Part shown: piece after piece, positions 13,801-25,169 of the stretch
How positions within the stretch are numbered: the first letter of the stretch is position 1
Layout: each line of letters opens with the position of its first letter
DNA from: Daucus carota subsp. sativus
Lineage: Eukaryota; Streptophyta; Magnoliopsida; Apiales; Apiaceae
DNA length: 64,000 nt
NCBI RefSeq assembly: GCF_001625215.2
Contig: NC_030387.2
Location: 6,228,501-6,292,500, forward strand
Direction: 5' to 3'
Made by a program: the position numbers and the translations under genes
The notes under the pieces: model-generated
What the model was told of the DNA's origin: nothing
The model's database searches: none
Seen by the model: only the letters and a program-made list of their open reading frames with translations

Positions 13801-16800
13801 TCAGGTATCTTCACCCCCGCCCTTCATATCTTTTATGTTATAAAGAAGGTTTAAAAAAAATTATAGCTCGGATAAGAGACTTGCCTCGGGACACAAAATT
13901 AATCTCATTTGTCAGGATCATAATTTTATAAATAAACTAATAAACTTGTGGGAATTGTAAAAATCATATTAAATATCTCTGAGTTGATCATAAATAAATT
14001 CTTGGACAAATAAAACTGGTACACTAATGTACAACTTGGGAGCACCAAGATGATAACATATGATATTGGCTGATGCACGATGTCAGACCATTAGTTCGTT
14101 TGGTCCCATTTCCCCAATATGTATATGTACTATGGAACCTAAATCAGAAGCAACAGACAAACATAGTCAGCTAAAGTGGAGAGTTAACATGAAAGTCAGT
14201 TGGATCTGGTGACTAACAGGTATTCCTGTTCATCAAAATATCCATTTGTAAACAGTGATTTTTAGATTCCTATTTGCACGTGATTTCAGTTTCACAGTAA
14301 CCTTGGCTTTCAACATATTCTTACGTATTTATGGTCATTGGTATGTATAAAATGATTGCTGGGCGGTGTCGGACTCCCATATTTATATTTTAAGAATAAA
14401 GTTGATAGTTGGCCAGCATATTTTTGTAAAGAGCTGTCCAATGAAAAGCTTGTACCAAGAAGTACCTACATCTTAAAGATTTGGAAACTGTCAATAATGA
14501 CTCTTAATTTGTCAGATAAAGATTGTTGAATATTCTTTGCAACCAGGTTAGAAGAGAAGCTCAACAATTTAGAGTCGGAGAACAAAGTTCTTCGTCAACA
14601 GGCTGTTTCCATTGCACCCAACAAGCTCCTCTCTGGACGCTCAAAATCTATACTTCAGGTATCCTTGGATAAAAATCCAATGTATCAAAACATTATGTAT
14701 TCAATCTCTGGGAAATTTAGTTAGGTGTCTCTTCTCTATGTGTTTCACAGCGGGGTGGTGAAAGTGGTCATCTGAATATGGATCCAAGGATTTCTGTGGT
14801 AACTCAACTTTTATCTCCATGTCTTGTAGCATATATATGATAGTGTACCCTTCATAACTCTTGATTGTTGCTCACTTAAAAAACAAAGTAGAATATGCGT
14901 AGCTCATCAATGATGCAAAGAGATTTGGATGACAAACCACAAAAGTCACTCAATGAGAAACAACAGGAGAATCAGGAGTTGCTTCTCCAATGTATTGCAA
15001 AACCATTGGGCTTTTCAGGGAGTAGACCAGTTGTGGCCTGTTTAATATACAAGTGCCTGGTGCAATGGAGATCTTTCGAAGTTGAGCGGACTAGTATTTT
15101 TGACCGTATCATCCAAACCATTGGTCACTCCATTGAGGTACTTGAAAGCATCCTAAATAGTAATGCTGTTGAAGCTATCTAAACTCATTGTCTTTGATTT
15201 AAAAAGTTTGGTTAAAAAATTGTGCTCGGCCGTGTTGGCATAAAGACACAGGAAAGCAATGATGTCCTTGCCTACTGGTTGTCCAATGCCTCAACCCTTT
15301 TGCTGCTCCTTCAGCGCTCATTAAAAGCAAGTGGTGCAGCTGCAATGCCTCCATTGCGTCGTCGATCCTCATCAGCTGCTTTGTTTGGAAGAATGACTTC
15401 GGTAAGTCAGCTTAAGTTCAAACTAGAATTCATTTGCAGGAATCCATTGTTCTTTCAGCTCAGGTGTTTCTTGATCTATTGTTCCCCAGAGTTTCCGGGG
15501 AACACCTCCTGGAGCTAATTACTACGTGAATGGTAGCGGTGGAGTAGATACTTTGCATCAAGTAGAAGCCAAGTATCCAGCTTTGCTTTTCAAGCAGCAA
15601 CTTACAGCTTATGTTGAAAAATTTTATGGAATGATTAGAGACAATCTAAAGAAAGAGATCTCTCCCTTGCTAGGATTGTGTATTCAGGTAATTTCATTAG
15701 ACCATCTTTTGACACTTAGTTATAGTCTACTACACGCCCTTCTAAATTTCAGCAATTTCGGCATTTTTTTATATTTTTCTGGTACTGAGCTGCTTGCATT
15801 AAACTTTTGCTGACATGACATAAGGCGCCAAGGACCTCCAGAGCAAGTTTGGTTAAGGGGTCATCACGATCAATTGCAACTTCTTCTGCCCAACTAGCTT
15901 TGATTGCACACTGGCAAGGGATCGTGAAGAGCCTTGGGAATTTCTTAAGAACTCTGCAAGAAAATCATGTTAGCGGCACTTTTTTTCCTTTTTTTCCTTT
16001 CAACTTGTTCCTAATAAGTTACTGACCTCATTACCTTGCATACTAGATTTTTGGATATTTGCATTTTATAGTATTGCTTCCAAATTTCACATTGGCATTC
16101 AGACTTTTGTCCACACACTTGCATCATCTAGGATCATTTTTTATAATTTTTGACTTTCACCACCAAATGACTAGTTCTTGCTTTTCTTTATTTTTTCAGG
16201 TGCCCCCATTTCTAGTTCGTAAAGTGTTCACACAAATATTTTCTTTCATCAATGTTCAACTTTTTAATAGGTTGTGACCCTTTGCTGACTATACGTGCAT
16301 CTTTCAATGTTTGATAAAGTAGACAGATGTGTCATCTACTTGTTTCATATTTTCTATTAACTTATTTGCTGCAGCCTTCTGTTAAGAAGAGAATGTTGTT
16401 CATTCAGTAACGGTGAATATGTGAAAGCGGGATTGGCTGAATTGGAACATTGGTGTTTCAAGGCCACTGAGGAGGTATATTACATAATTTTTGCTTTATT
16501 TGGTGCCAAATCATTTAATTGAATACAAAAATAAAATGCAGTACTCAGGTTCATCTTGGGATGAGCTGAAACATATCAGACAGGCGATAGGATTTCTGGT
16601 AAGTCACATGCTCTCTACATATCTTTGTTTAGTCATATGGAATCTTTATGATTTTACTTCAATGCAGGTTGTCCATCAGAAGCCAAAGAAAACATTGGAT
16701 GAATTAAGTCGTAACTTGTGCCCAGTAAGTGATATATATATATTGGCTTAAATTGACGGCGATCAATTTTTTCTAACTTCAGATCATCCTTAGATCTCAA

Positions 16801-17927
16801 CCAGCCTTTGCTTTGTTGCACAGGTTCTCAGTATACAACAATTATATCGGATCAGTACAATGTACTGGGATGACAAGTACGGCACGCACAGTGTATCGCA
16901 GGAGGTAAGGTTTAATCCTCTATGTGCCTTTTTCTTTCACAATTTCAACTCTCTGAATTCAAAGTTACTTTATACACTCGGAGAACAATTTTGTTATTGA
17001 ACATACATCCGTACCAATACCTACTGAAGCAAACTTTCAGGTAATATCGAGCATGAGGGTATTGATGACTGAAGATGCAAACAATGCAGTGAGCAATTCC
17101 TTTTTGTTGGATGATGATTCAAGGTTTATATCTAGATCTTTTTTATCAATACTTGTCATCTCCTTTTTTTGATTCGTTGCTTCTAGGTTTGTGATCTAGA
17201 TCAGTATGCTATGAGCCAACCTGCTTCACAATTTTACATTGTTAAAACTAAATTGAGAAAAGGGCCCTTTTAATACAGTTTGGAGTTAAAATTCCCCAAA
17301 TGGCTTGACTTAGAAAAAAGGTCCTTTGAGGCGCATAAAAACTTTGTAATGATTTGCGTTTCTTCGATCCAGAGAATGAAGCACATGGTCTGTCAGTGTA
17401 GATGCTCATTTTGTTTTTTAATTGAAGGTCTGCTCACTGTAACTCTGAAGTACCGAGCATAAATAGGAGCAGAACGTGGGTTGGCTCAGAGCTGAACATG
17501 CTGCAAATAAATTGGAAAACCCAAAATCCGTTTGCATTTCATTACTAACGCATCTAAAGGATGAGTTATTTAAAAAAAAAATATTGAAAAAAGAAAAGAA
17601 AAATGCAATGTATATACACGTTTTCTAAAAACGCAAGTTTTTCTTGTGTTTTTCTGTGGTAAAGAGGGCCATTTTTATGGACTGTGCTGTTTTGGACCAT
17701 TTAACTTCAAATTGTACTGAATAGGACCAGTGCCACCAATGAAATCCCATACTGATGCTTCCTAATCGTTCATACTGATGTTTCCTAATCGTTCATGATG
17801 CAGCATTCCATTCTCGGTCGATGATATATCAAAGTCAATGGAACACATAGAAATTGCGGATATTGATCCTCCAGCTTTTCTGCGTGACAATGCAAGCTTT
17901 AGTTTTCTACTTCCACGGCCAGACTAA
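962..17927 (+). CDS. Class XI myosin heavy chain, XI-1/MYA1-like (5' end outside window)
   Basis: Actin-based motor for organelle and vesicle transport and cytoplasmic streaming. I read 36 exons: 962-1105, 1207-1352, 1441-1597, 1671-1729, 1951-2110, 2195-2344, 2440-2576, 2692-2838, 3433-3534, 3655-3712, 3790-3891, 5531-5568, 5781-5907, 6018-6200, 6391-6522, 6614-6723, 6845-6905, 7180-7357, 7544-7749, 7867-7986, 8561-8659, 8854-9075, 13557-13696, 14547-14658, 14751-14798, 14892-15137, 15252-15401, 15490-15687, 15825-15968, 16200-16270, 16375-16474, 16542-16598, 16668-16724, 16824-16904, 17041-17123, 17804-17927. They join in one frame: 4449 nt, 1482 residues plus TAA. The P-loop GESGAGKT is at visible residues 112-119, the switch regions follow ([18 protein letters not shown]), and the actin-binding and converter regions end near 671. 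Six IQ motifs span 672-839 (e.g. [18 protein letters not shown]). A coiled coil spans about 840-1030, and the DIL/globular tail runs to the end (...FSFLLPRPD). Family members are about 1510-1530 residues, so only about 45 are missing. The XI-1 assignment rests on motor and tail wording and is less sure than the class. The acceptor at 15251 has a weak pyrimidine tract. Confidence 0.95.
6543..6590. repeat. (CT)n(GT)n microsatellite in a myosin intron
   Basis: A CT run passes directly into a GT run inside the short intron between the exons ending at 6522 and starting at 6614. The CT part could serve as the pyrimidine tract. Likely length-polymorphic. Confidence 0.9.
7781..7812. repeat. (AC)n microsatellite in a myosin intron
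   Basis: An AC run of about 32 bp fills much of the 117-nt intron after the exon ending at 7749. Confidence 0.9.
9845..10077. mobile_element. Degraded Stowaway-like MITE
   Basis: The right end gggcggagggatta resembles the Stowaway terminus. The left side carries ttgggacggg and a body similar to the element at 21893-22125. The termini are eroded, so the boundaries are approximate. Confidence 0.4.
10249..10908. mobile_element. Fold-back element with long terminal inverted repeats (MULE-like MITE)
   Basis: The left arm from 10249 (ggggaaaattaattcatt) is mirrored by the right arm ending at 10908 (aatgaattaattttccc). The arms extend about 170 bp, with matching blocks such as ggtttaggtccc/gggacctaaacc and gactaacggc/gccattagtc. 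The inner part is also palindromic. The flanks (atagatac/atagatat) suggest a target duplication of 8-9 bp. That size and the arm length fit a non-autonomous Mutator-like element. No transposase ORF is present. Confidence 0.7.
11050..12120. mobile_element. Possible LINE 3' remnant
   Basis: A relatively GC-rich stretch in an AT-rich intron, with short broken ORFs on both strands. It ends in a 3'UTR-like sequence with an A-run near 12113. No reverse transcriptase or endonuclease motif is readable, so this is only a suggestion. Confidence 0.25.
12470..12756. mobile_element. Stowaway-like MITE
   Basis: The left end (actcttctgtcccatcca) and the right end (ggacggagggagggagta) are inverted copies of the Stowaway terminus ctccctccgtcc. 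The right terminus shows a small tandem expansion of ggacggag units. The element lies in the large myosin intron. Confidence 0.6.
13009..13395. mobile_element. Palindromic MITE, family A copy 1
   Basis: Left blocks (tgcatctctttggttcgg, taattgcacattgcatcc, acattttgaacccttttgg) recur inverted on the right (ccaaaagggttcaaaatgt, gtgcaattacc, ccaaactaaagggacacg). The whole unit can fold on itself. A second, more diverged copy lies at 37886-38225. No coding sequence. Confidence 0.65.
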
Positions 17928-19320
17928 GTACTACTCCCTGGAGTAATATTTGCTTACAAATCTCTGAGTATATTCCGAGGTTAGTATCCAGCTAATCACT
18001 GTAACTCACATGTTTCATAATTCATATGAATGTCCTAGGGCTGGCAGTGGGTGAACCGGGATATTTGTAGAATGACAGAGTTTATATCTAGGTCCAGGAG
18101 GAGTCTGTTGCAGAAGATGTGTGATAAATCAATCATTTAGTATTTATAATATGGTGTTGTACAACTAGCTAATATAATGTTTTGGTATGTAAATAGGGTC
18201 ATTAGCAGTTTTAATCATGTAATTACTATTTAAGTATTCTCAGTTGTAGTTTTTGAAATCAAAACATAACGAGGTGATCATTGTTACAGTAGAACATTTG
18301 TAAAACAAACGATATAACCAAATCTAATACAGCAATCTTCCCTTCCTATAAGTTATTAGCAAATGTTAATCTGATGATTTGAACTTGTTAGTTTGTACTT
18401 TGAAACTGCAAAAACAAGTTCTTTGAGGCTGCATGATGCTTTACAATACAAGAGTCAGGACTACATAAAAAGGATAGCACTGATATGGATGTACAAATGG
18501 AATGAAAAGAATGAAGCATACTGTTAGATCTGGTTCATGAGTTGCTTATCCTGCTCACTGCGACTAGTCTGTAAATGAGGTCGAGCCAAATTATCCAACT
18601 CGAGCATAGTTGCATAGCATGCCATGATTTGTTCTTATATTTCACAAACAGATCCACAGTCAGAGTTGCATCCATGTAACCAGTCCTCATTGACACAAGT
18701 AACAAACTCAGAAAGGACCTAATATATAAGGGCAGAACTGGGAAACTAATGTCCAATTTTGAGCATGAACAAATTTTACAGAAGATTGCTTGCATCTAAA
18801 CATTCATATTTGTGCTCTGTCGAAGTAAGGAACCATGATATATATGTTTGGAATAGATTTCATTCCGAGAGAGTTGAAAAAGCACTGTCTGGTTGAAAAG
18901 TTCTATACATCTGCTTGATTGACATAGATTTTAAAAAGAGCGGCAAAAAAATACGGACTAGATGTAATTGTTACATTTGTTGCTATACGATATAAAATTT
19001 TCAAATTAAGTAATTAACAATTCAAATTTAATTTTAATATATGGAAAAAGAAATAATAAGGAGACTAAAATTTTGACTAGTTGAATACTAAATTTTCACC
19101 TCATGTTATTTTATGATATTCAAATTTTAATATATCACAAAAATTATTGTATATGATTGGATTATATAAAAATAACTTGCAAAGAATTAAGATGATATTC
19201 ATGCACCATAAAATGATCCTAAGTTTAATAGATAAGGAGATTAAAATCATTGTGTTCTACATTTGATGTCCAAATAGCAACTTGATTTTTTAATTTGTAT
19301 TAATTTTATATTTCATATTA
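17928..19320. other. Myosin 3' flank and intergenic DNA
   Basis: The first 200-350 bp after the stop presumably hold the 3'UTR. The rest is AT-rich, with no gene, RNA gene or clear repeat that I can identify. Confidence 0.5.
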
Positions 19321-19498
19321 TAAAGTACAAGCTCTTGGCTGTTCATGACCATGGACGCTGATCTGCTGGGGACACATGCTCAGGTGGACAGGGGACGTCG
19401 ACAGATCGGAGTCAGGTGAAGCAATACCTATTACAAGAAAGCTGAAAAAACAAGAATCTACATGGCTTATGGACACTTGACAAAGGTCAAGACTACGT

Positions 19499-19600
19499 AA
19501 AACTACAACAATGATATGAGCAGGATAGCCCAGCGGTGGGTCTATCCTCTGTTGTCCCGGGACACCCGGCATTGTCAAAAAAAAACTACAACAATGATAT
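19499..19600. mobile_element. Short SINE-like insertion with target-site duplication
   Basis: A 66-bp body (about 19518-19583) starts with a tRNA A-box-like tagcccagcggt, contains a GC-rich stretch, and ends in an A-run. It is flanked by the direct repeat aactacaacaatgatat (19501-19517 and 19584-19600). A 17-bp duplication plus a 3' A-tail is the signature of LINE-mediated retroposition. The body is much shorter than usual plant SINEs, so it may be truncated or an unrelated retroposed small RNA. Confidence 0.7.
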
Positions 19601-19899
19601 AAGAAAATGTGATTTCCCAGAAGCAATTTTGTACCCTTCGGATTTTCTTCCCTTTCCACTAGAAACTTTATACTTCATTTAGTACATTTCTACCGTTTTA
19701 CTTGCCACCCTACACCAATACATAAGTAAGTTTATCCGAAAATTGATTAATGCACCCTAAAAACAATTAGACAGGTTTTTCTTCATATGAAATCACTTAT
19801 CTCAGCATTTTTTGTTAGGCAACATAATAAACACAGTAGATATCTAATCAGTTACAAAACTTAATAGTAACTGTTTGTGCATCAGTTGCTGATTTGAAA

Positions 19900-20330
19900 G
19901 GGAGGATTTAGTGGAAACAACGATATTTCAGCTTTAATTTAAGGGATTATGAGTAGATGTTGGGGTTATAAAAAAAAGCAGGGAAGTATGTTTGAGGCAA
20001 TAATTAGAGGTTAATGTGTGTGATCTCTCGAATATCACCTAGTTGTGTGTGTGGAGAAAGAGAGAGATCTGTCATGTGTATATCAATAAAAGAAATGTTC
20101 TTGTTTGTGAAGTCTTGAGACAGCTTAAAAATATATATAATAACATACATATTATAAATGTATAGTAGGCCTGGAGCCCTAGACAGGTCCTAAAATTGGC
20201 ATCAAAGCATCTCCGTTCTTAAGGCAATGGAAAAGGAGGAACAGGATGAAAATCGAGTCAACTACCTGGAGAAGAAAGTGGAAGCAATGTAAGCACATAT
20301 TGAGGGACCAGGGTCAAAATTTCTGAGGCT
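19900..20330 (+). mobile_element. 5' scar of an LTR retrotransposon (LTR end, PBS, gag start)
   Basis: At 20196-20208 ttggcatcaaagc resembles the plant initiator-tRNA primer-binding site (tggtatcagagc). An ATG at 20226 follows, opening a charged 21-codon frame (MEKEEQDENR...) of gag type that stops at 20291. The upstream 250-300 bp would be the LTR, but its left edge is not clear. The body breaks off into the inverted duplication at 20537. Confidence 0.45.
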
Positions 20331-20420
20331 GAATTTGAAAAGTTTTAATCAGACATCATCCCTTTTTTTAAAAAAAATATGATTCTCGTACTTTGAAAAA
20401 TTACTGCCTCAAGAAACTAT

Positions 20421-21004
20421 ATGAAACTAGTACACCCTTCCACAACTATTTTTGGGATTTTGCACCCTCTAGCAAACTCTGATAGTGGCAGAAACAAAAA
20501 ACAACTATTCAAATATCTGATGGATTGTCACCATATTATAATTGTTTTACAGGGTCTGAAAGACGAGCTCATAGACTGCAAAATGAGTTACTCTATAGAA
20601 TCAAGATCAAGCTTGCCAGAGTCTTACCGTGATGAAAGAGACAAACAAAAGAAATTGGAAGTCATGAAAGATTCGCAGTTTCACAAAATTCTGGCAATCA
20701 AGCCGCATAATGTTTGCAACACACTAATAAAGGTTATGGTAGAAACTTATGATTGTGCCACTAAGAGTTTCAGGTTAGGAAATACTCAGGGCCAAATATT
20801 TGAAGAAGATGTCGCATATCTTCTTGGAATAAAGCACATAGGCGTTGTTCACAAAAAATCTAATGCGAGTGTTGCCATCCCTAATTTTTACATAAAGTTG
20901 GTTGAAGGTCATGGCAAAAAAGATGTTCTATTATCGAAGCGGGTCCTCCATGAATTACGACAGAAGTTGGATACTGACAATGCTTCGGAGAAGGACTCGC
21001 ATTA
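20421..21004 (+). pseudogene. Plant-mobile-domain-like gene fragment
   Basis: A 194-codon open frame (20421-21005). Its middle (IKPHNVCNTLIKVMVETYDC, then SFRLGNTQGQIFEEDVAYLLG) resembles the plant mobile domain found in MULE/Ulp1-type transposons and in MAIN-like host proteins. The first ~40 residues look like run-on intergenic sequence. The C-terminus and stop are artefacts, because the frame runs into an inverted copy of itself (right arm from 20995) and stops there. I see no intact gene, so I call it a captured fragment. Confidence 0.55.
20537..20870 (+). repeat. Left arm of a ~330 bp inverted duplication
   Basis: This segment is repeated in reverse complement at 20995-21325, separated by a 124-bp spacer. 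The outer ~230 bp differ at only a handful of positions, while the inner ~100 bp are more diverged. Confidence 0.9.
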
Positions 21005-21325
21005 GGTTCTTGTAAACAACGCCTATGTTCCTTATTCCAAGAAGATACGCGACATCTTCTTCAAGTATTTGGCCCTGAATGTATCCTAATCTAAAACTCT
21101 TAGTGGCACAATCATAAGTTTCTACCAGAGCCTTTATTAGTGAGTTGCAAACATTATGCGGCTTGGTTGCCAGAATTTTGTGGAACTGCGAATCTCATGA
21201 CTTCCAATTTCTTTTGTTTGTCTCTTTCATCACGGTAAGACTCTAGCAAGCTTGATCTTGATTCTATAGAGTAACTCATTTTGCAGTCTATGAGCTCGTC
21301 CTTCAGACCCTGTAAAACAATTATA
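20995..21325 (-). repeat. Right arm of the inverted duplication
   Basis: Reverse complement of 20537-20870 (e.g. actcgcatta here pairs with taatgcgagt there, and tgtaaaacaattata with tataattgttttaca). A read-through transcript would form a hairpin of about 330 bp. Confidence 0.9.
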
Positions 21326-21892
21326 TGTTAATACATCTTCTTCAGCTCCAGAACATGTGAGTTCTTGTCTGATAAGCTATAGGCAGTTGCATAGACTAAT
21401 AGGCAGTTCAAGAATTTGAATCAGGAGAAACGCCTTTGTTATGTACATGCATTTGCATTTGTTTTTTACATAGATATATCTTTTGTACATGCATAGAAAG
21501 AAACATCGATCTCCTCACTTGCAGATAAAAATTCAAACATGATAAATTATACAACATTCACAATTAAAACCCTAGTTTACATCATCAATAGAACAACAAT
21601 CCTAATTACAATTACAAACAAGTAATGAGCGAGCCTAATTACAAACTTTACAAACAGTTACAGTTACAAGAACTACAAAAATTCCCAATCCTAATTACAA
21701 CACAAGTAATGGTAATGAGAGGGTTTCGTTCCGGAGACCAGAGTAGGAGAGTTCGAGAGTGGGAGAGTTCGGAAGTTAATGTAAATAAATTTTGCTCGAG
21801 TTTGATTGTTCTATTTAAATTTAACTAACTTTTTAACCCGTGCAAAGTACGTGTTGTTTTGAATTATATTTTCAATATATCTTACTCCCTCC
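21326..21892. other. Intergenic DNA with a Helitron-like hairpin motif
   Basis: No gene that I can support. At 21835-21853, acccgtgcaaagtacgtgt resembles the short GC hairpin near the ends of plant Helitrons. Similar motifs occur at 12414-12428 (ccgtgcattacacgg) and 25671-25684. No complete Helitron can be outlined. Confidence 0.3.
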
Positions 21893-22125
21893 GTCCCAGT
21901 CAATAGTATACATATTGGGACGGGGTGCGGCACGGACTTTAATGCTTTAATATAGTATAGTTTTGTAAATTATTTTTAAGATTTTCTTTTTTTGTGTAAA
22001 AGTATAACATTTATATTTTTATACGAAAAAAAAATCTTAAAAATAAGTTGTAAAACTATATTTTATAAGAGCCTTAAAAAACGCGTCGAGCAGTGAAAAA
22101 GAAACGTATACAATTGACTATCTTT
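21893..22125. mobile_element. Stowaway-like MITE, degraded right end
   Basis: The left terminus tactccctccgtcccagt is followed by caatagtatac, which pairs with gtatacaattgac near 22110-22122. The interior folds on itself (tagttttgtaaattattttt against aaaataagttgtaaaacta). Confidence 0.6.
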
Positions 22126-23230
22126 TTGTTCATCTTTTTTATATTGAGATTATTTGTAAGATAAAAGTAATTTAAATTTAATATTTATTTGTATTTTAAG
22201 TCATATTATGTTGATGTCTATATGTACATATATCCTCACTATTATGATATTTATTAAAATATAAATACAATAAATATATACTATTTAAAATTTTATTATA
22301 TAATTAAATTACCACTCTCCTAAAATTATTGAAAATTTGATATAAAAAATGAGATTATTGCCGAAACAGAGTCTTTAATTGGGTGTTAGAATATGACATG
22401 AAGGACAAATTAGTCATCAAAGTGATAAAGATTGATATAAAATTTAACTTTTTTGCAATTTAATGACAAGTTTTCACACGTATAATTATTTAATTATATT
22501 TTATAAAAAGCATAACAAGAACCATATTTAACATTTATAATCTTCATTCATTTGATTCTCGCCGTATAATCTACTAGATGTATGTTCGTGACTTGTCCAA
22601 GTCAATATACCGCTTTCACCAACGTTCATGATTGCATGGTGTACAGAAAACAATACTAGACGGATGTGACAAACACGAAGCATGTCATGATTCATCAAAA
22701 AGATTGTTGATGACTCTAAATAAATTTTACCCTTAAAAATTCCTTATTACAGATTTTTCTTCTAACACTTATAACATAACCTTATATAAATTAGAAGGTT
22801 GTTTCCAATATTGTGATATATACCAGAGCCAGGTTACATCTTTAATTTGGATAAGATAAATGACAGATAGTTTCCGTTATGATTTCTCGGCCGACGCTTT
22901 CAATTTTCTCAAAAGATATTATGATTTTTGGAGCACAAAAATGAAGACATTATTTTAGTCTCAAGATTTTATGGAATATAGTGGACAAAGGTACTCTGAT
23001 CATAGTAGTGATGCGATCATAATAGTGATGCTAGTAGATTGAAAGAAAATAGGGGAAAAGACGTGAAGGCCATGTTCCTCATTCAACAGGCAATACACGA
23101 CATTATTTTTTCAAGAATCACATATGTAGTTACTACACAAAATGTGTTTGGAACTCTGTAAAGTATGTAGTATACACCAAATCAATTTATAATTTAACAA
23201 CTATAGAACAATCAAGATATTCAAAACAAA
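22126..23230. other. AT-rich intergenic DNA
   Basis: No open frame of coding character, RNA gene or clear repeat seen. Confidence 0.5.
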
Positions 23231-23511
23231 TACTCCCTCCGTCCCATTTTATGTGACCTCATTTCCTTTTTGGGATGTCCCAAAAAGAATAAAATACTTA
23301 CTATTTTTGAACCCCCACTAACTCTATATTTTATACTCTTTTATTATTAAATAAACACTATTACACCCACTACTTTTCTCCACTATTTCAAATCTATTAT
23401 TAAATATTGATAGGTCCCACCACTTTACCTACTTTTCAACTACATTCACTACTTTTTTCTTAATCTCCGTGAAATTCAAACCCGTTCACATAAAATGGGA
23501 CGGAGGTAGTA
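23231..23511. mobile_element. Stowaway-like MITE, intact termini
   Basis: Perfect inverted ends: tactccctccgtcccatttt at the left, aaaatgggacggaggtagta at the right. They extend a further few bases (atgtga/tcacat). The interior (gggacctatcaatatttaat in reverse) matches the partial copy at 63872-64000. Confidence 0.85.
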
Positions 23512-23760
23512 GAACTCAATAATTATAAATTTAAAGATAAAAGTCACAAAAAAGAGATGAGATTAGAGAGTGGCCTGTGAAAACACTGCCCTAAGGAATC
23601 GTGCCTCTGTCATGTAAGGTTATTCTGACAACTCCTTAGCGGTGCAACACCTAAATAAATTTGCTCTTCTCTTACACGAATGATTAGAGATAAATGCAAC
23701 GATTTTCCGAATGTCCACACCCAAAAGATACTATATGATGTTTGTATATGATTGATATCT

Positions 23761-23763
23761 ATA

Positions 23764-23799
<36 letters not shown>
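23761..23799. repeat. (AT)n microsatellite
   Basis: A near-perfect TA dinucleotide run. Confidence 0.85.
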
Positions 23800-23801
<2 letters not shown>

Positions 23802-24318
23802 TAAAAGCCATAAACAAGTTAAAGTAGAGAAATTTTTATAGGACCAGAAAATAGAGGTATAAAGAATACAAGTTGCAATTGGTATTCTGCTTTGTTGCTG
23901 CTTAAAAGAATGGCTATGTTCTTTATACAAGGTTAGAAACTGTAACTCATATACATAGTAATTAACACAATTAATATAAAAAATTATTACAATTTAAGAG
24001 AAAGATTTGTATAACTACCCACCGACGGGTTGTAAAGCAACAGGAGAAATTTTTATTGCAAAATGTTTGATCTGAATTTTTAAATTTTATTTTTTAAAAT
24101 TATTAGATATTAATGACTTGATAATTGATATCAACCAGAATGTCCGAAAACTTGCAAACATATATTAAGAATTAACAGAATGATTTTAGTAAAACTTTTG
24201 AGACTTTATAAACTTTCGTGATTATGAAACCTTGCTGATGAAAGATGAAGAATCGTTTTGAGACTTTCTTTCCGGTACACCTACATTTATAAGTCAATTG
24301 AAGGCGCTTAAATAAACA

Positions 24319-24640
24319 ATACTCACTCAGTCCGTCCCATTGAGTAGTATACATATGGGGAGTGGCACGGAGATTAAAAAAAAATGTAATTTAGTGAATA
24401 AAAATAAGAAAAGTGGGTGAAGTGGTGGTACCGATTAATATTTAATGTGTAAAATGAGTGTAGTGTGAGTAAAGTGGTGGAACTTACTAATATTTAATGT
24501 ATAAAGTGGGTGTAGTGGAAGAAAATAGTGGGTGTAGTTAAGTTTTAATATTATAAAAACTACTATTTTTGGTATGTATACAATTGATGGGACGTCCCGA
24601 AAAAGAAACTGTATACAATTCAATGGGACAGAGGGAGTAA
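24319..24640. mobile_element. Stowaway-like MITE
   Basis: The left end actcactcagtccgtcccat and the right end atgggacagagggagta are inverted, each next to a gtatac motif inside the element. The interior is rich in gtgggtgtagtgg-type repeats. Confidence 0.75.
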
Positions 24641-25169
24641 CTTAAAAGAAGATTATTTATAAAGTATTGAGAGTCTCCTTATAAAAAATGATACATTTGT
24701 CTCTATAACAGAGGAATCAAAGGTCATGAGTATATTTCATTGATGAGTTTATACTGGTCCAAAAATTTCACTAGATCTAAGAAAAAGTTATATGCAGAAT
24801 ATAAAGGAAAAAATAGAGCTCAAAAGGGTAATATACAGTTACCGGTGAAATATGTTGTTTCAGTTTTTGTTAGTAGATTTATTAAATGTGTACATATTTA
24901 AGATATGTAAATATTTAAAAGATTGATTCTAAACAGTATAATTCATTCAGTGCATTGATTCCTTGTAACTAGATCGATGAAGTTCAAAATCAAAGGAGTC
25001 CCAAAAGAAATGGAACACATATTGTAAATAAAAAAAATTATTAACTAGATATGCTTAGTAATATCTAGAAGAAATGAGAAATACTGGTAATACAAATTTT
25101 ATAAATAAAATTACGCTTCAATCGTGGGAAGCCCGATTTTCCACATAATTTAAGCATATAAAATTAATG

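Noticed and set aside
19318..19659. 113-codon minus-strand frame
   Set aside because: It crosses the SINE-like insertion and its target duplication, so the frame is a product of the insertion and not a gene.
21625..21828. 67-codon plus-strand frame after the inverted duplication
   Set aside because: Composed of repeated attacaa/caagtaatg words and low-complexity purine sequence, with no family likeness.
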